From NCBI RefSeq assembly GCF_963259705.1, contig NC_081840.1, positions 6,133,062 to 6,197,061 on the forward strand: 64,000 nucleotides of DNA. The letters are read 5' to 3'. The notes under the pieces were generated by a model. That model worked only from the letters and a program-made list of their open reading frames with translations, had not been told where the DNA came from and did not search any database. The position numbers were made by a program, and so were the translations under genes. Below are positions 9,900-19,870 of this stretch, one piece after another; position 1 is the first letter of the stretch; each line of letters opens with the position of its first letter. This DNA is from Myotis daubentonii. Lineage: Eukaryota; Chordata; Mammalia; Chiroptera; Vespertilionidae.

Positions 9900-11569
9900 C
9901 TCAGAGTGCAGGGGCCCGGGCCTCACGGACGGACAGCACTGCTCGGCACAGGGGTGGACTTGCCAGGGAGACGGACTAAGCCAGAGCAGGCGCGGGGGTG
10001 ACAGTGGCCGCCAGGGAAACGGCTAGAATCAAGCTTTGGAGGGGGTGACCCCACAGGCCACTGCCCTGCTGGGACGGGAGCACCCCAAACCCTCACGCTC
10101 ACATGCACACGCACATGCACACTCCTATCACACACCCTCTGGCTCTCTCCCTCACACGCAGGCCACACCGGGAGGAAGGGGCCCGCTCTGTGTCCAGAGC
10201 CGAGCGGAGTGGGACAGTGCTGTCCAGGCCCAGGAGGGAGGCGGCCAGCTGCCACTGGGCAGTGTGGCCTGGACTGGGCCTCAGGGAAGCCCCTTCCCCG
10301 CCCCCAGCACCGGCGGAGGTGCAGACCAGCTGGAAACGTGGCTCCCACGGGCAGCTTGGTCGGTTTGAGTCGTGACGCCCGTCCCCCCGGTGTCCTGCCC
10401 CCGGCACATCCTGGGCTTGGGGTGTCCGCCCCTCCGAGGGGCTGGCGGCAGCTGGAATTGTCTCAGCCCCGAGCAGAGGCCCCCAGACGAGCCCCAGCAC
10501 TATCGTGCCTGACCCTAGAGGTGCCTCCCCGACACTGGGGACCAAGTCACATTGGGCTGGCGGTGGGTGGGGCTCGAGTCCTGCCCTGTGGGGTCAGGTC
10601 TTTCCTCAGATCCTCAGAGACCCCAGCCCCAGGGGCCTGTCTGTGTGGGAGCCTCGGGCTCCGTTTCCAGGTGCGGCCGTGGGAACCCAGCCCCGTTCCC
10701 AGCTGCACCCGTGGGAACCCAGATTGCTCTGGAGAGAACCTGGGAGAAGTGTCTGGGGAGGCCTCGTGCCCCCGGGGCCCCTCCCTCAGGATTCTGGGGG
10801 TGGGTGGGGTCCCCAGCGCAGGCTGAGAACTTTTCCAGAAGGCTGCCTGTATGCTGGCGACGTGCACGGACGTGAATTCTTTCCCCTGACCCCGAGGCCT
10901 CTGTCAGGGAGGCACCCTTGGCCGGGCAGGGGGCAGGGCAATGCAGGGCCCGTGCAGGGGCCCCAAGGGGCGAGTCCCCCTCCCCTCCTGAGTCAGGGGG
11001 ACGCCGTGGCCAGGTGAGGAGGGGCTTTGCTGGGGGGCCTGCAGTTGGCTCAGGCCTGAGGTGAGGAGGGGGAGATGACCAGGTTATCACATATAGGACC
11101 GCTGGCCCAGCCTGCTTGTCATTCCACTCAAGCTTCCGTCTGCGCCGGCTTCCTGGAATTTCAGTCTATAAACTGGCCATACGTCATGGGCCACACGGCC
11201 GGCTCAGGCCTCTGCCGCAGCGTCTGTTTTAATGGCTTTTCTTTAAGGAGGCCCAGGCCTGTTGCAAAGTCCCATGTGACAGAGCATCTTTCCAGCAGGG
11301 GGTCCGAGATAAAAAGCAAAGTGTTGGTGGCAATGTGTCTTCCCGGGTTTTTGCTTGCACAGCTCGCCCGTCCCTAGCAACAGTGACTTCTGCCTGCCGG
11401 GTGCCAGGTCCCCCAGGTGAGGAAGATGGGGGGCTTCTGACGGATGCGTCCTGGCCGCGACACAAGCCATGTCCCTGCTTCATCCTCTTTCCTACCTGAC
11501 AGACTTGGGTTCACCCTACAGCCCTGGGGGAGGAAGCCATACATACCCCACCTCGACCGAGCAGATGGA
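9900..11569. other. GC-rich single-copy DNA
   Basis: A loose CA/CATGCA tract lies at about 10096-10160. A doubled 'cgtgggaacccag' occurs near 10678-10722. No gene recognised. Confidence 0.4.
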
Positions 11570-11780
11570 GGGGGGAGTACTTGGGCCGGGGGCTTGAAAG
11601 GAGGCTACCCAGAGAAGGTGACGTGGGAGCTGGATTCTGATGGGTGAAGAGGAGTCTGATGGTCAGATAAGGTGGAAAACAGCATTCCAGCGAGGAGGCT
11701 GCATGTGAGCCCTGGAACTCTGAGAATGCGGCCTTGACGTGGGAGGCCTACTGTGCGGGCTCTGAAGCCTGGTCAGAGCT
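11570..11780 (+). repeat. Unassigned ancient mammalian repeat remnant
   Basis: 'ggctacccagagaaggtgac', 'gagctggattctgatggg' and 'aacagcattccagcgaggag' follow the order of a widespread old mammalian repeat that I cannot name. Confidence 0.35.
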
Positions 11781-11833
11781 AAGATTCAGGAGAGCTGGCT
11801 GATAGCATTGTCTGTGTGTTTACTGCTGCGTCT

Positions 11834-11930
11834 CACTCACACGCGCGCGCGCACACACACACACATGCACGTGCGCACACACACACATGCACACACACAC
11901 ATGCACGCACGCACACACACACGCATGCAC
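11834..11930. repeat. (CA)n microsatellite with CG and TG interruptions
   Basis: 97 bp of alternating purine-pyrimidine sequence, including a (CG)n core near 11842-11850 and CATGCA interruptions. This type of sequence favours Z-DNA. Confidence 0.95.
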
Positions 11931-12019
11931 TGCATACTCTTGCAAAAATTGAATGTTGAATGCTGCTTGGTATACAGTGAAAGAGGAACAACTGGGGGGA
12001 AATATTCCTTCCAGGATCA

Positions 12020-12105
12020 GGAACTTTGCCTATGCTGTTCCCTCTATCTGAAACACTGTTCCACACCCCACTTCTGCCACCTGGCATCCTGATCTTGTTT
12101 CTGGG
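12020..12105 (+). mobile_element. L2 fragment
   Basis: 'actttgcctatgctgttccc' followed by 'tctgaaacactgttccac' matches the L2 3' region on the plus strand. Confidence 0.6.
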
Positions 12106-12404
12106 GTCCTTGCAACCAACCTGCCCCAGGCTCAGTTTCCTTCCCAGGGCACATCGGGGCCGATCGCACAGGCTGGTATTTGCCAACGAGCAGCCTGCGA
12201 GTCTCTTGCCATCTGTTACAAGTGCCAGTTTTCACTTTCCATCCCCGAGGCTCGCTCACAAGAAGGAAGGGGGCAGAGGCAGGCAGGACCCCTGTGCCTC
12301 TCCGAGGGGGCCAGCCCGGCCCCCTCCCTCCTCTGGGGTCCTACCTTCTCTGGTGGCAGGAAGGGGAGGAGCGGGCGGACCGTGTGGCGCAGTGCGCCGC
12401 CCTT
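12106..12404. other. Single-copy DNA
   Basis: No gene or repeat identified. Ends in a C-rich stretch before the AT-rich block. Confidence 0.35.
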
Positions 12405-12960
12405 GCCCTTGCCCGCCCAGGAGCAATTTGCTCTCATTAGCAGGCCGCGCGCACAGTGTTTGCAGGAGGACTGGCTTCCCAGCCGCCGGTACTGCAGGGG
12501 AAATTTCCCTTAATTATTTTTTTATAGCCGAACTTTTGTGTGAGAGGGTGTGTTATTATCCCTGCCTCGCTGGAGAGTCATAAGCCTGCAAGAAGCGCCA
12601 TAAATAAAACTTTACTTAATATTCAAAGTCCGAGTGATGGGATGATGGATGGGGGGTGGGGCGGCGGCCCTTCCCCGGCGGCGGCGGCGGCGGCAGGCCT
12701 GCCTTGCTGGGCAAGGCAATTACTTGGAGCTCGCTGTAATCAGGCCCGCGTCCCCGCTCTGCACTTTGTTTTTCCAACTTTCTCATTTAAAACCCGGATG
12801 GGCGACATTGTATCACATTTGTATTGTGTCGAGCGAGATTACTCGGGCGCTGCGGCGCGCCAGGCCACCGAGATGGCAATATTTTACCTGAGCGTCCGCC
12901 TTTGAAACATCGAAGCCTGGCAAAGGCAGCGACAGGGCCATGATTTGATCCCCAGATTCC
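12405..12960. promoter_or_regulatory. Strong candidate conserved enhancer-like region
   Basis: Long unique block that keeps CpGs while carrying AT-rich factor-like words: 'tttgctctcattagcagg', 'cccttaattattttttta', 'cataaataaaactttactt', 'ggcaattacttggagctc', 'cacatttgtattgtgtcg' and 'gatggcaatattttacctg'. TAATTA-type cores plus preserved CpG are typical of deeply conserved developmental enhancers. There is also a (GGC)n run at 12676-12693. Conservation is unverified. Confidence 0.4.
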
Positions 12961-13199
12961 AGAGCTTTGGGGACAAATGCCTTGGCGGTGGAATTAATTT
13001 TTCTCGAGGAATAGGAGAGCTGTAACTTTTCCCTCTATTATTTCAGAACCGCCAGGCTGATCCTCCGGGGGCCTGAGCTCCAGCTGGGGAAATGGAAACA
13101 GTGGGGGCCCTGCTGTGAGTCCTGGCCCCGCTCCGCGCTGCCGTTGTCTTGCCCAGAAAATGGAGGGGCTAGACAAGAACATGATGCTTTGATCCCCCT
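12961..13199. other. Single-copy DNA, possibly extending the regulatory block
   Basis: Contains 'gaattaatttttctcgagg' at about 12990-13008. No gene recognised. Confidence 0.3.
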
Positions 13200-13570
13200 T
13201 ACCCGAGCTGGCATTTTGTTGAGCACCTACTATGTGCCTGGCACTGTGCTAGGCCCTTCATGTGTACCATGGTGAGAAAAACCACAGCAACCCGAGAGAC
13301 AGGTCCACCCACAACTCATTTGACAAGTATTTCTTGAGGCCCTACTGTGTGCTGAGAGCCGCTGTAGGCACAGGAGTGACAGTGACGAACAAGAGAAGTG
13401 AGACTTTTGCTCTCCTGGAGCTTCTGTTCTGGAAGGGAAGACAGAATAAACATGGCAGCAGGCAGCTCATTCCAAGGAGGGTGCTTTGGAGAAAGCGAGA
13501 CGCGTAGATGGTGACCCGAGAGAGCAAAAATGAGAGCGCGATCATAGTGACAGCCTCTCTGAGGCCATGG
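13200..13570 (-). mobile_element. L2-like and unassigned old repeat remnants
   Basis: 'ttgttgagcacctactatg', 'gcctggcactgtgctagg' (13215-13256) and a second 'ttcttgaggccctactgtg' (13330-13348) are antisense L2-type ends. 'gctcattccaaggagggtg' near 13467 belongs to an old repeat I cannot name. Confidence 0.45.
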
Positions 13571-14730
13571 AGCCCAAACAGAGCCCCAGGGATGACGCCG
13601 GGGCCCAGGCCGCCCCATCTGGAGCGGACATCCCTCATCCGGTGGTAAATGTGCTCTTTGAAAGAACTGAAAAGGTTAACGGCTTCTGCAGGCTTCCGGC
13701 TAGCTGCCAGCGAGCAGCTTGGGCAGCGAGGATGCTGGTCGTTAGGCGCAGACGGATGAGGATGCGCATTATCTCGCTCCTCAGGGCCAGACGCCGTGGC
13801 CGCCCTGCCAGCCCTCCCGGCTCCACAGATAACTGAGCTGTGTGCTCAGCTCACACGAACACTTTGTGGTTGGCCCAGGGCTGAGCCGGGGCTCAGAAGC
13901 AGCTCGGCCCCCCGAAGACCCCTAATGACAGGTGGCAAGACAGGCTGCCCTCCCCTCTCCCTCCTGCGGGCTCGGGTTGGTAACTGAGGGCGCTGGGGCA
14001 GGGGACAGAAGGAGCCCGCGGTCCCCTCCACTAGCCACAGCACCGCCTCCCTCCAGGCTTCTTGCTAAGTGAGAAAAGAGCCCTGTTGGTGGAAGCCCAT
14101 GTCAGCTGGGTTGGCTGTATGTAACGCGTCTCCCAGTTCATTCCTGATTTATAAGTCCACGGGCTGGCCCCAAGGAAACCAGAGCACAGTCTCAAAGTCA
14201 AGTCACTTGAGTTGCGTTAACAGCATTGCGGGGTCTCGTCCTCGGGAAGTGGCCTAGAAGCGACCGCGCCCTCCTCCGGCCCCCACCCCTGACGCTGGCC
14301 ATCCTTGGTCAGAGCGTTTTACCCTGCGGTCATAGGACGTGCAGCACGCCCCTCAGACCGCCAGCGCCTGAGCCCAGCGGGAGCCGGCGTGGGAAGTGCT
14401 GCTTGTTGAGTGGCTGAGTGAGGTGCATGAGTGTGTGGGAGCCTGACGAGTTGGACCTCAACACCCTCTCCCATCCTGTGAGCCCACCGTTCTTCGTTGA
14501 AACCGGGGCGCGTGTGGATAGCATTAGGAATTCAGTTGGTGGCGACCAGTTCTCTGGGGAATAAAAACCTGATTTGTAGCATTTGCCAATTTCCCTGGTG
14601 TAAATACTCTGACGACGACCAGTTTCAAGCTGCCCCATGGTCAACAGCCAACTCACAAAATCTCTTGAAAATTTAACATTTAGTTCTTGTGAGCCGGTGC
14701 CAGTCAAGCCAGCGTATCACTCATTCCATT
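13571..14730. other. Single-copy DNA
   Basis: Slightly AT-richer unique sequence near 13620-13780 and 14080-14220. No coding domain or repeat recognised. Confidence 0.35.
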
Positions 14731-14828
14731 CCCCTTCCTTTCCTTTCCCTTCCTTCCTTCCTTCCTTCCTTCCTTTTTCCCTCCCTCCCTCCCTCCCTCC
14801 TTCCTCCCTTTCCTCCTCTCCTTCCTCT
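14731..14828. repeat. Polypyrimidine (CCTT)n/(CCCT)n microsatellite
   Basis: Successive blocks of TTCC and CCCT units, all C or T, about 98 bp. Confidence 0.92.
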
Positions 14829-15834
14829 GTCCCCATTTTCTCCTCCAGTGTTGCCTGGGGACCCACCAGTGCCTGCCAGGTCTTGCCTGGGTGTTGGATG
14901 GTAGAGGTAACTGACCCTTAAGGAGCGGCTGGTCTGGTGGGGACAGATGGTGAAATTGACAGGGCGGATGCTGGCACTTTGATGAGGAAGGAGCAATGAC
15001 CAGAGGAGGGGCTGCTTGGGGGAGGCAGGAGGGGCAGATTTCCTGGAGGAAGGAAGGGGTGTCTCAGGAGTGAGCTTGGCCTGGCAGAGGTCGGCGGGGA
15101 GGGAGAAACTGGGGCGGCTGGGCTTCTGCACTGGAGACTGGAGGCGAGGGGCTTGGACTTTGTCCCAAGGGCAATGTAAGCCACTTACTTTTAAGTGGGG
15201 CACGATGACATTGGCATTTTAATGTGCTTCCCCCGGTGCAGAGAGGGGGGAGCCGGGGGGCAGGGAGCCGCGGCTGCAGGTGGAGGGACCGAGGACTGCA
15301 GGCTCCTGGCCACAACATGGGGGTGCAGGGGGTCACCCAGCTCAGCCCAATGATTGTTGGTGCCGTATCCCAAGATGGGGAACAATGAGAGGAGAGGTCT
15401 GGGGAAAGAAGAGAAACTTGCTAGTCTGCCCTACTCTCCTCCTGGCCCCTCCTCTTTTGGGGGGGCGGGGGGCGGGGGGCTCTGTTCCAGGGCCGGGGAG
15501 GGGGGGGCATTGCATAAGGCATAGCCTGCCATCGGCTTGGCTTCGTACGGGAGTACTGAGGAAATGAATAAGAGGCTGATCAGATAGGCGCTGGCCCTCT
15601 CTGTGTGGGGGTCTGAGGGTCCTGACAGGAGGGTATCCCATGAGGCCAGGGGGGTAAACAAGAGACCCTGCCTGAGACATGGGGCAGATCAGGCCCAGAG
15701 GACTTTGAATGCCGGGGAGAAAGCAGGCCTGGGCGCCAGCGGCCGGGGGCTGGGGGCTGGGGGCTGCAGGGGCGGCAGGAAGGCCAGGTCTGGGCGGTTT
15801 CCCCGGCACAAGGACACAGTCCTCTCCCCGGCCA
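14829..15834. other. Single-copy DNA with old repeat remnant
   Basis: 14920-15190 resembles the unassigned ancient repeat ('gatttcctggaggaagga', 'acttttaagtggggcacgat'). G-runs occur at 15460-15510. No gene. Confidence 0.35.
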
Positions 15835-16075
15835 GACAGGTACAGCAGATTAATAATGCCGACACGCTCTCCCGGGGTGTGCTGCGCGCTGGCCAGGCTG
15901 AGTGAACCATCAATCACTGCCCCCTAATAGCTCGGCAGGCTGCCGCTCCCCCCCGCCACATTTCCAGCGAGAATCCAGGCCGCCTGCAGGAAGATGCCGC
16001 GGCCCTTAACCACCATAATTATGAAGTCTTGGTGGAAAGAGATGCTTATCGTTAATGTTAAGTGAACAGAGCAGG
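15835..16075. promoter_or_regulatory. Candidate conserved enhancer-like region
   Basis: Unique block with 'cagattaataatgccgac', 'accatcaatcactgcc', 'aaccaccataattatgaag' and 'gcttatcgttaatgttaag', which are several homeodomain-like TAAT sites in GC-rich surroundings. Inferred from motif density only. Confidence 0.35.
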
Positions 16076-16800
16076 AGACCAGATGCGCAGCCCGGGTGTG
16101 GGCAGCTGCGAGCAGCAATGCCTGCCTGGAACCGGGGCGGCCGGGAAAACAGCCCCTCTCGGAGCGGGAAGAGGAGGGGACAGGGCGGCTGCTTAAAATT
16201 CGAAGCCACCATCCATCAGATCCAGGCATCATCCTTTTATTAAAACTGTTATCTTTTTTTTTCTGATCATGAAAGAAACCCGCTCACTGTGGAATTGGCA
16301 GAAATATACGCGTCCAAAGAAGAAAATGAAAACCCTAGGCCCCCGCCTGGAGGCAGGTCGCACAGTGGGTGTTGGCCGGGGTCCTCTCCCACGGCCCTGT
16401 GCGCGCGCGTTGGCGTTGCGTTCTTGTTTCTACACAGCGAAGAGCGCTCGTTGTATTTAATATGGGTTCTTAGGTAAGCCGCCCGTCTCGGGTCGGGGGC
16501 TGAACTGATCATATAAATGTTGTCAATTTGACCAGTAAATCCAACTCACAGAGGAGAAAGGACGCGATTCTACTCGCTCAAAATCGTTGGAGACGCCGCT
16601 CCCCAAACCTAGTGAGATCGACCACGTGACCATGCGCGCCACCCACACTTTAAGAGGCCCTCGGGCAGGTGAGGTCGATGGTAGGGACGTGAAGGGGATG
16701 GGGGGACCTGCCTCCCCTTACCCCAGCATGCAGAGTCCTCGCATGAAGAGATGCCACTGGTGACTCGAGGAAAAGTTGAGGGTCCCTGAGGCTTCTCAGG
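16076..16800. other. Single-copy DNA
   Basis: No gene or repeat recognised. A T-run lies at 16253-16262 and (GCGC)n at 16402-16410. Confidence 0.35.
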
Positions 16801-17011
16801 CAGCGGTTCTCAACCTGTGGGTCGCGACCCCTTTGGCAGTAGAACGACCCTTTCACAGGGGTCGCCTAAGACCATCCTGTATATCAGATATTTACATGAC
16901 GATTCATAACAGTAGCAACATTACAGTTATGAAGTAGCAACGAAAATAATTTTATGGTTGGGTCACACATGAGGAACTGCATTTAAAGGGCCAGAAGGTT
17001 GAGAACCACTG
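16801..17011 (+). mobile_element. SPIN_NA: SPIN non-autonomous hAT
   Basis: Ends 'cagcggttctcaacctgtgg' and 'gaaggttgagaaccactg'. The body 'gtcgcgacccctttgg', 'gatatttacatgacgattc', 'agttatgaagtagcaacg' and 'aataattttatggttggg' matches SPIN (Space Invaders). It has an internal deletion. Flanks TTCTCAGG and ATCTAAGG match at 6 of 8 positions. SPIN is a hAT family known for horizontal spread among tetrapods. Confidence 0.93.
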
Positions 17012-17234
17012 ATCTAAGGGGATAGGTGGAGCCCCTGGAGGCGGAAGCCCCCTTCCAACCGTGGTTCTCTGTGGCTTAGAAAGGCAGGGAAAGACCCAAG
17101 GTCTGTGAAGGCTCTGTCTGGAAGGGCATTCTGGGAGGGGGAACAGCATCTGCAAAAGTGGAGAGGCAGGGCTGTGGAGGAGGAGGTGAGCAGCCAGCTC
17201 AGCTGGTAGGGAACATGGTTTGTCCTTCTAGGGA
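17012..17234. other. Single-copy DNA
   Basis: 'cattctgggagggggaacagc' near 17129 resembles the unassigned old repeat. Nothing else seen. Confidence 0.3.
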
Positions 17235-17575
17235 GCTTCTCACTGTGCCCTGCTCATGCTTCAGAGGATAAAGACTTCTTCCTCTCCCTTGTTCCTGCCC
17301 ACTCGACCTTGAAACTCCGGTGCCGCTTCCTTCAGGAAGCCCTCCTTGGTTTTTCTGATTGAACAGCTTTCCTACTCCAGGCCTGCAGCACTCACCACGA
17401 TGGAGATGACAAATTTGTGTGATTTATTGGTTCATGTGGGTCACACACACACACACACACACCACCACCACCACCGCCACCATCACCACTGGACTGTAAG
17501 TCCATGGATTGGGGCTGTGTTGCTCACTGTCTCCAGTGCCCAGCCCACCGCCTGCCTGCAGTGGCACTCAACGGT
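17235..17575 (+). mobile_element. L2 3' end containing a microsatellite
   Basis: 'ttccttcaggaagccctcc' and, after the CA/CCA tract, 'tggactgtaagtccatgg' and 'ctccagtgcccagcccac' give the L2 3' order on the plus strand. Confidence 0.75.
17442..17490. repeat. (CA)n-(CCA)n compound microsatellite
   Basis: About 11 CA units pass into CAC/CCA triplets inside the L2 remnant. Confidence 0.95.
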
Positions 17576-18272
17576 TGGAGGAGGGCTTCACAGTCTCCAA
17601 GACCTGCCAGCCCATCTTTGGAGTGGAGACCTGCCCCCCCTGCCCAGTGGGGTCCCCGCCTCTGCCCTCCCCTTGGCTGCCGGCTGCTTTGCTGTAAAGT
17701 TCTCGGCATAGAGGAGAAGTTTCTGGTGACACTGGCTTTTCATTTCTTTCCTTTTTTTCTGGTGACCTTTCCATGTAATTAAAAGGCAGCTATTCCAGGA
17801 GACGAGGCAGCCGGAAGCGGGGACGCAGCTCTCTGTGTACGTGTGTGGAAACTTATTGTCTGGAGCACAGAATTCTGCTCAAGGCTCCTGTGCCGGAGAC
17901 ATCTGCGGCTTCGCTAGGGGAGAGACCCCGGCCCAGAATCCTCCGCCCGCAGCAGGCCTACTGTGCGCCCAGCACGTGCCTGGACTTGCTCACCCACCCT
18001 CTTTTTTAGGGGGATTAACTCTCCTGAGGTCAGCCGGGTCTGGCCCCTCAGCCTGGAATTGGGGTTTGCGGGTCTTTGGGAATCTTGGGCGCCTTCAGGG
18101 CCTGGCATAGAGCCCGCGCAGGGTGTTCTCGGAGCCAGAGTCTCATGCTCAGACCCCTTCTTGACCTGCCATTTGAGGGAACCCCTCACCCTAGAACTGG
18201 GCCCACGAGGCAACATCGAGGAGGTGTCTGTGTCCAGCTTTGAGGAATGTGCTTGTAGGCAGCCTGGCCCAG
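17576..18272. other. Single-copy DNA
   Basis: Unique; AT-richer around 17725-17790. No gene recognised. Confidence 0.35.
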
Positions 18273-18314
18273 AGTGTGTGTGTGTGTGAGTGTGTGTGTG
18301 TGAGTGTGTGTGTG
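18273..18314. repeat. (GT)n microsatellite
   Basis: GT repeats with two GA interruptions, followed by a G-run at 18315-18333 that could form a quadruplex. Confidence 0.9.
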
Positions 18315-18560
18315 GCGGGGGGCGGGGGGGGGAGAGCGCAGCCCCTGCTGGGGGAGCCGGTTCAAATCCCAGCACCGTACGTGACTCTAGCCTGCTCCCC
18401 ACACAGGGTGAGTACACCGTGCTCCCAGCCCACTCTGGTCTGCAGAATCCTGGGAAAGTTTATTTTCTGGAAATAAGTCCTTCTTTGGCTGGGTCTACGG
18501 GCCCCTCCCTCCCGTGTGGCTCTGGGCAGCACCTCCGAAGAACAGCACCTCCCCTTGTGG

Positions 18561-18745
18561 GGCCTCAGGGTGGAGGTCTGGAGGCCCCCGGGCCCCGAGC
18601 CCCCTGCCCAGCCAAGCCCCCACCCCTTGGCTCTCAGAGCCCGCAGCTGCTGGGCCTCAGGGTGGAGGGTCCGGAGGCCCCCGGGCCCCAAGCCCCCTGC
18701 CCAGCCAGCTCTCCACCCCTTGGCTCTCAGAGCCCGCAGCTGCTG
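18561..18745 (+). repeat. Tandem duplication, ~92-bp unit x2
   Basis: Unit 1 (18561-18652) and unit 2 (18653-18745) both run from 'ggcctcagggtggagg' to 'gagcccgcagctgctg', with a handful of substitutions and one indel. Confidence 0.92.
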
Positions 18746-19735
18746 AGTTTAATGCAGGTTCTGGCTGGGTCCCAGATCTCTAAGCCACGGAGAATTGCAA
18801 TTTAGCAAGTTTGTCAAACCCGCCCAGAGCCGCATCTGTAGCATCAAGGCATCCCAGAGGCATCGGGGGCCTCCAGTCCCCACCGCCTCCACCCAGCCCT
18901 GGTCTCCTTCCCACAGGCCTGGATTAGGCCCCGGCAGCTGGGCGGGGGCGGGGCCCGGGGAGCAGGGGCCCTGGGCTGGGGGCTCAGGCCGGCGGGGCTC
19001 TGGTCCTCTCTGCCCAGGCCTCGTCACGTGGGCCCGGTAGGGTGCTGTGTCCCATCTGTACAGGGAGGGTGGGCCTTTCCTGCCCAGCCACGGTTCCTGG
19101 AAGTGGCAGCCACAGGCGGGCAAGCCCACACCCGTGCCAGAAAAGGAGGTTGGGGAGGGCTCACTCTGACAGCCCCTGATGTGGCCCCTGCATTCTCAGC
19201 CTGGAGACTCAGGAAGTGGCGTTTGGAGCCGGCCATGTGGCCCAACAAGGTATCTGTACCAGGCACTTCCGTGGCCAGGAGCAGGAATGTCCCCTTCGCC
19301 AAGAACAGCACAGGCCTCACGAGCCACGAGCCGGCCTGGAGGGGCGCACACAGAACCCCAGGATTCGCAAAGAGCCTTGCTTGCCTCTAGGGCTAGAGAG
19401 CTCACTACCTCGCTGGAGGCCCGTTCCTTTACGGAGGGTTCTCATTGTTAGCCAGGAGCTTTCTAGAACTGCTCTGGGGCCCAGGGCATCTGGAGGAGGC
19501 AGCCTGACCTCCCGGGTCTTTTAAGTCTCGGCTGCTTTGATCGGCGCCTTGCACGACGCACTTCGACGCCCGCCTCTGAGGAGGGATCAGCCGTCAGCTT
19601 AGCCCAGTCTCAGACTCTCACCTCCCCAGCCATGAGCAGCATGCTCCCGTTAATCCACACCTCGGCCCCCAGTGTCTTTTTCTGACAGCTCAGCACACTG
19701 GAGTCCTACAGGGTGATGCTGGCCATTCTGGGGGC
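18746..19735. other. Single-copy DNA
   Basis: No gene or clear repeat. An old-repeat-like phrase 'gctagagagctcactacctc' occurs near 19392. Confidence 0.35.
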
Positions 19736-19870
19736 GACGGTGCTGAAACAGGAGGACGGCACATTGGCTCAGGGAAACTGAGGCCCAGAGGGTAAGGCCC
19801 TGCTCAGAGTTACACAAGGCAGCAACGGCAGGGCTGGGAGGAGAGCCAGACCTCCCGACGGCTGCCTGTC
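19736..19870 (-). mobile_element. MIR remnant (antisense)
   Basis: 'cagggaaactgaggcccaga', 'agagttacacaaggcagc' and 'gagagccagacctcc' follow the reversed MIR core. Confidence 0.65.
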
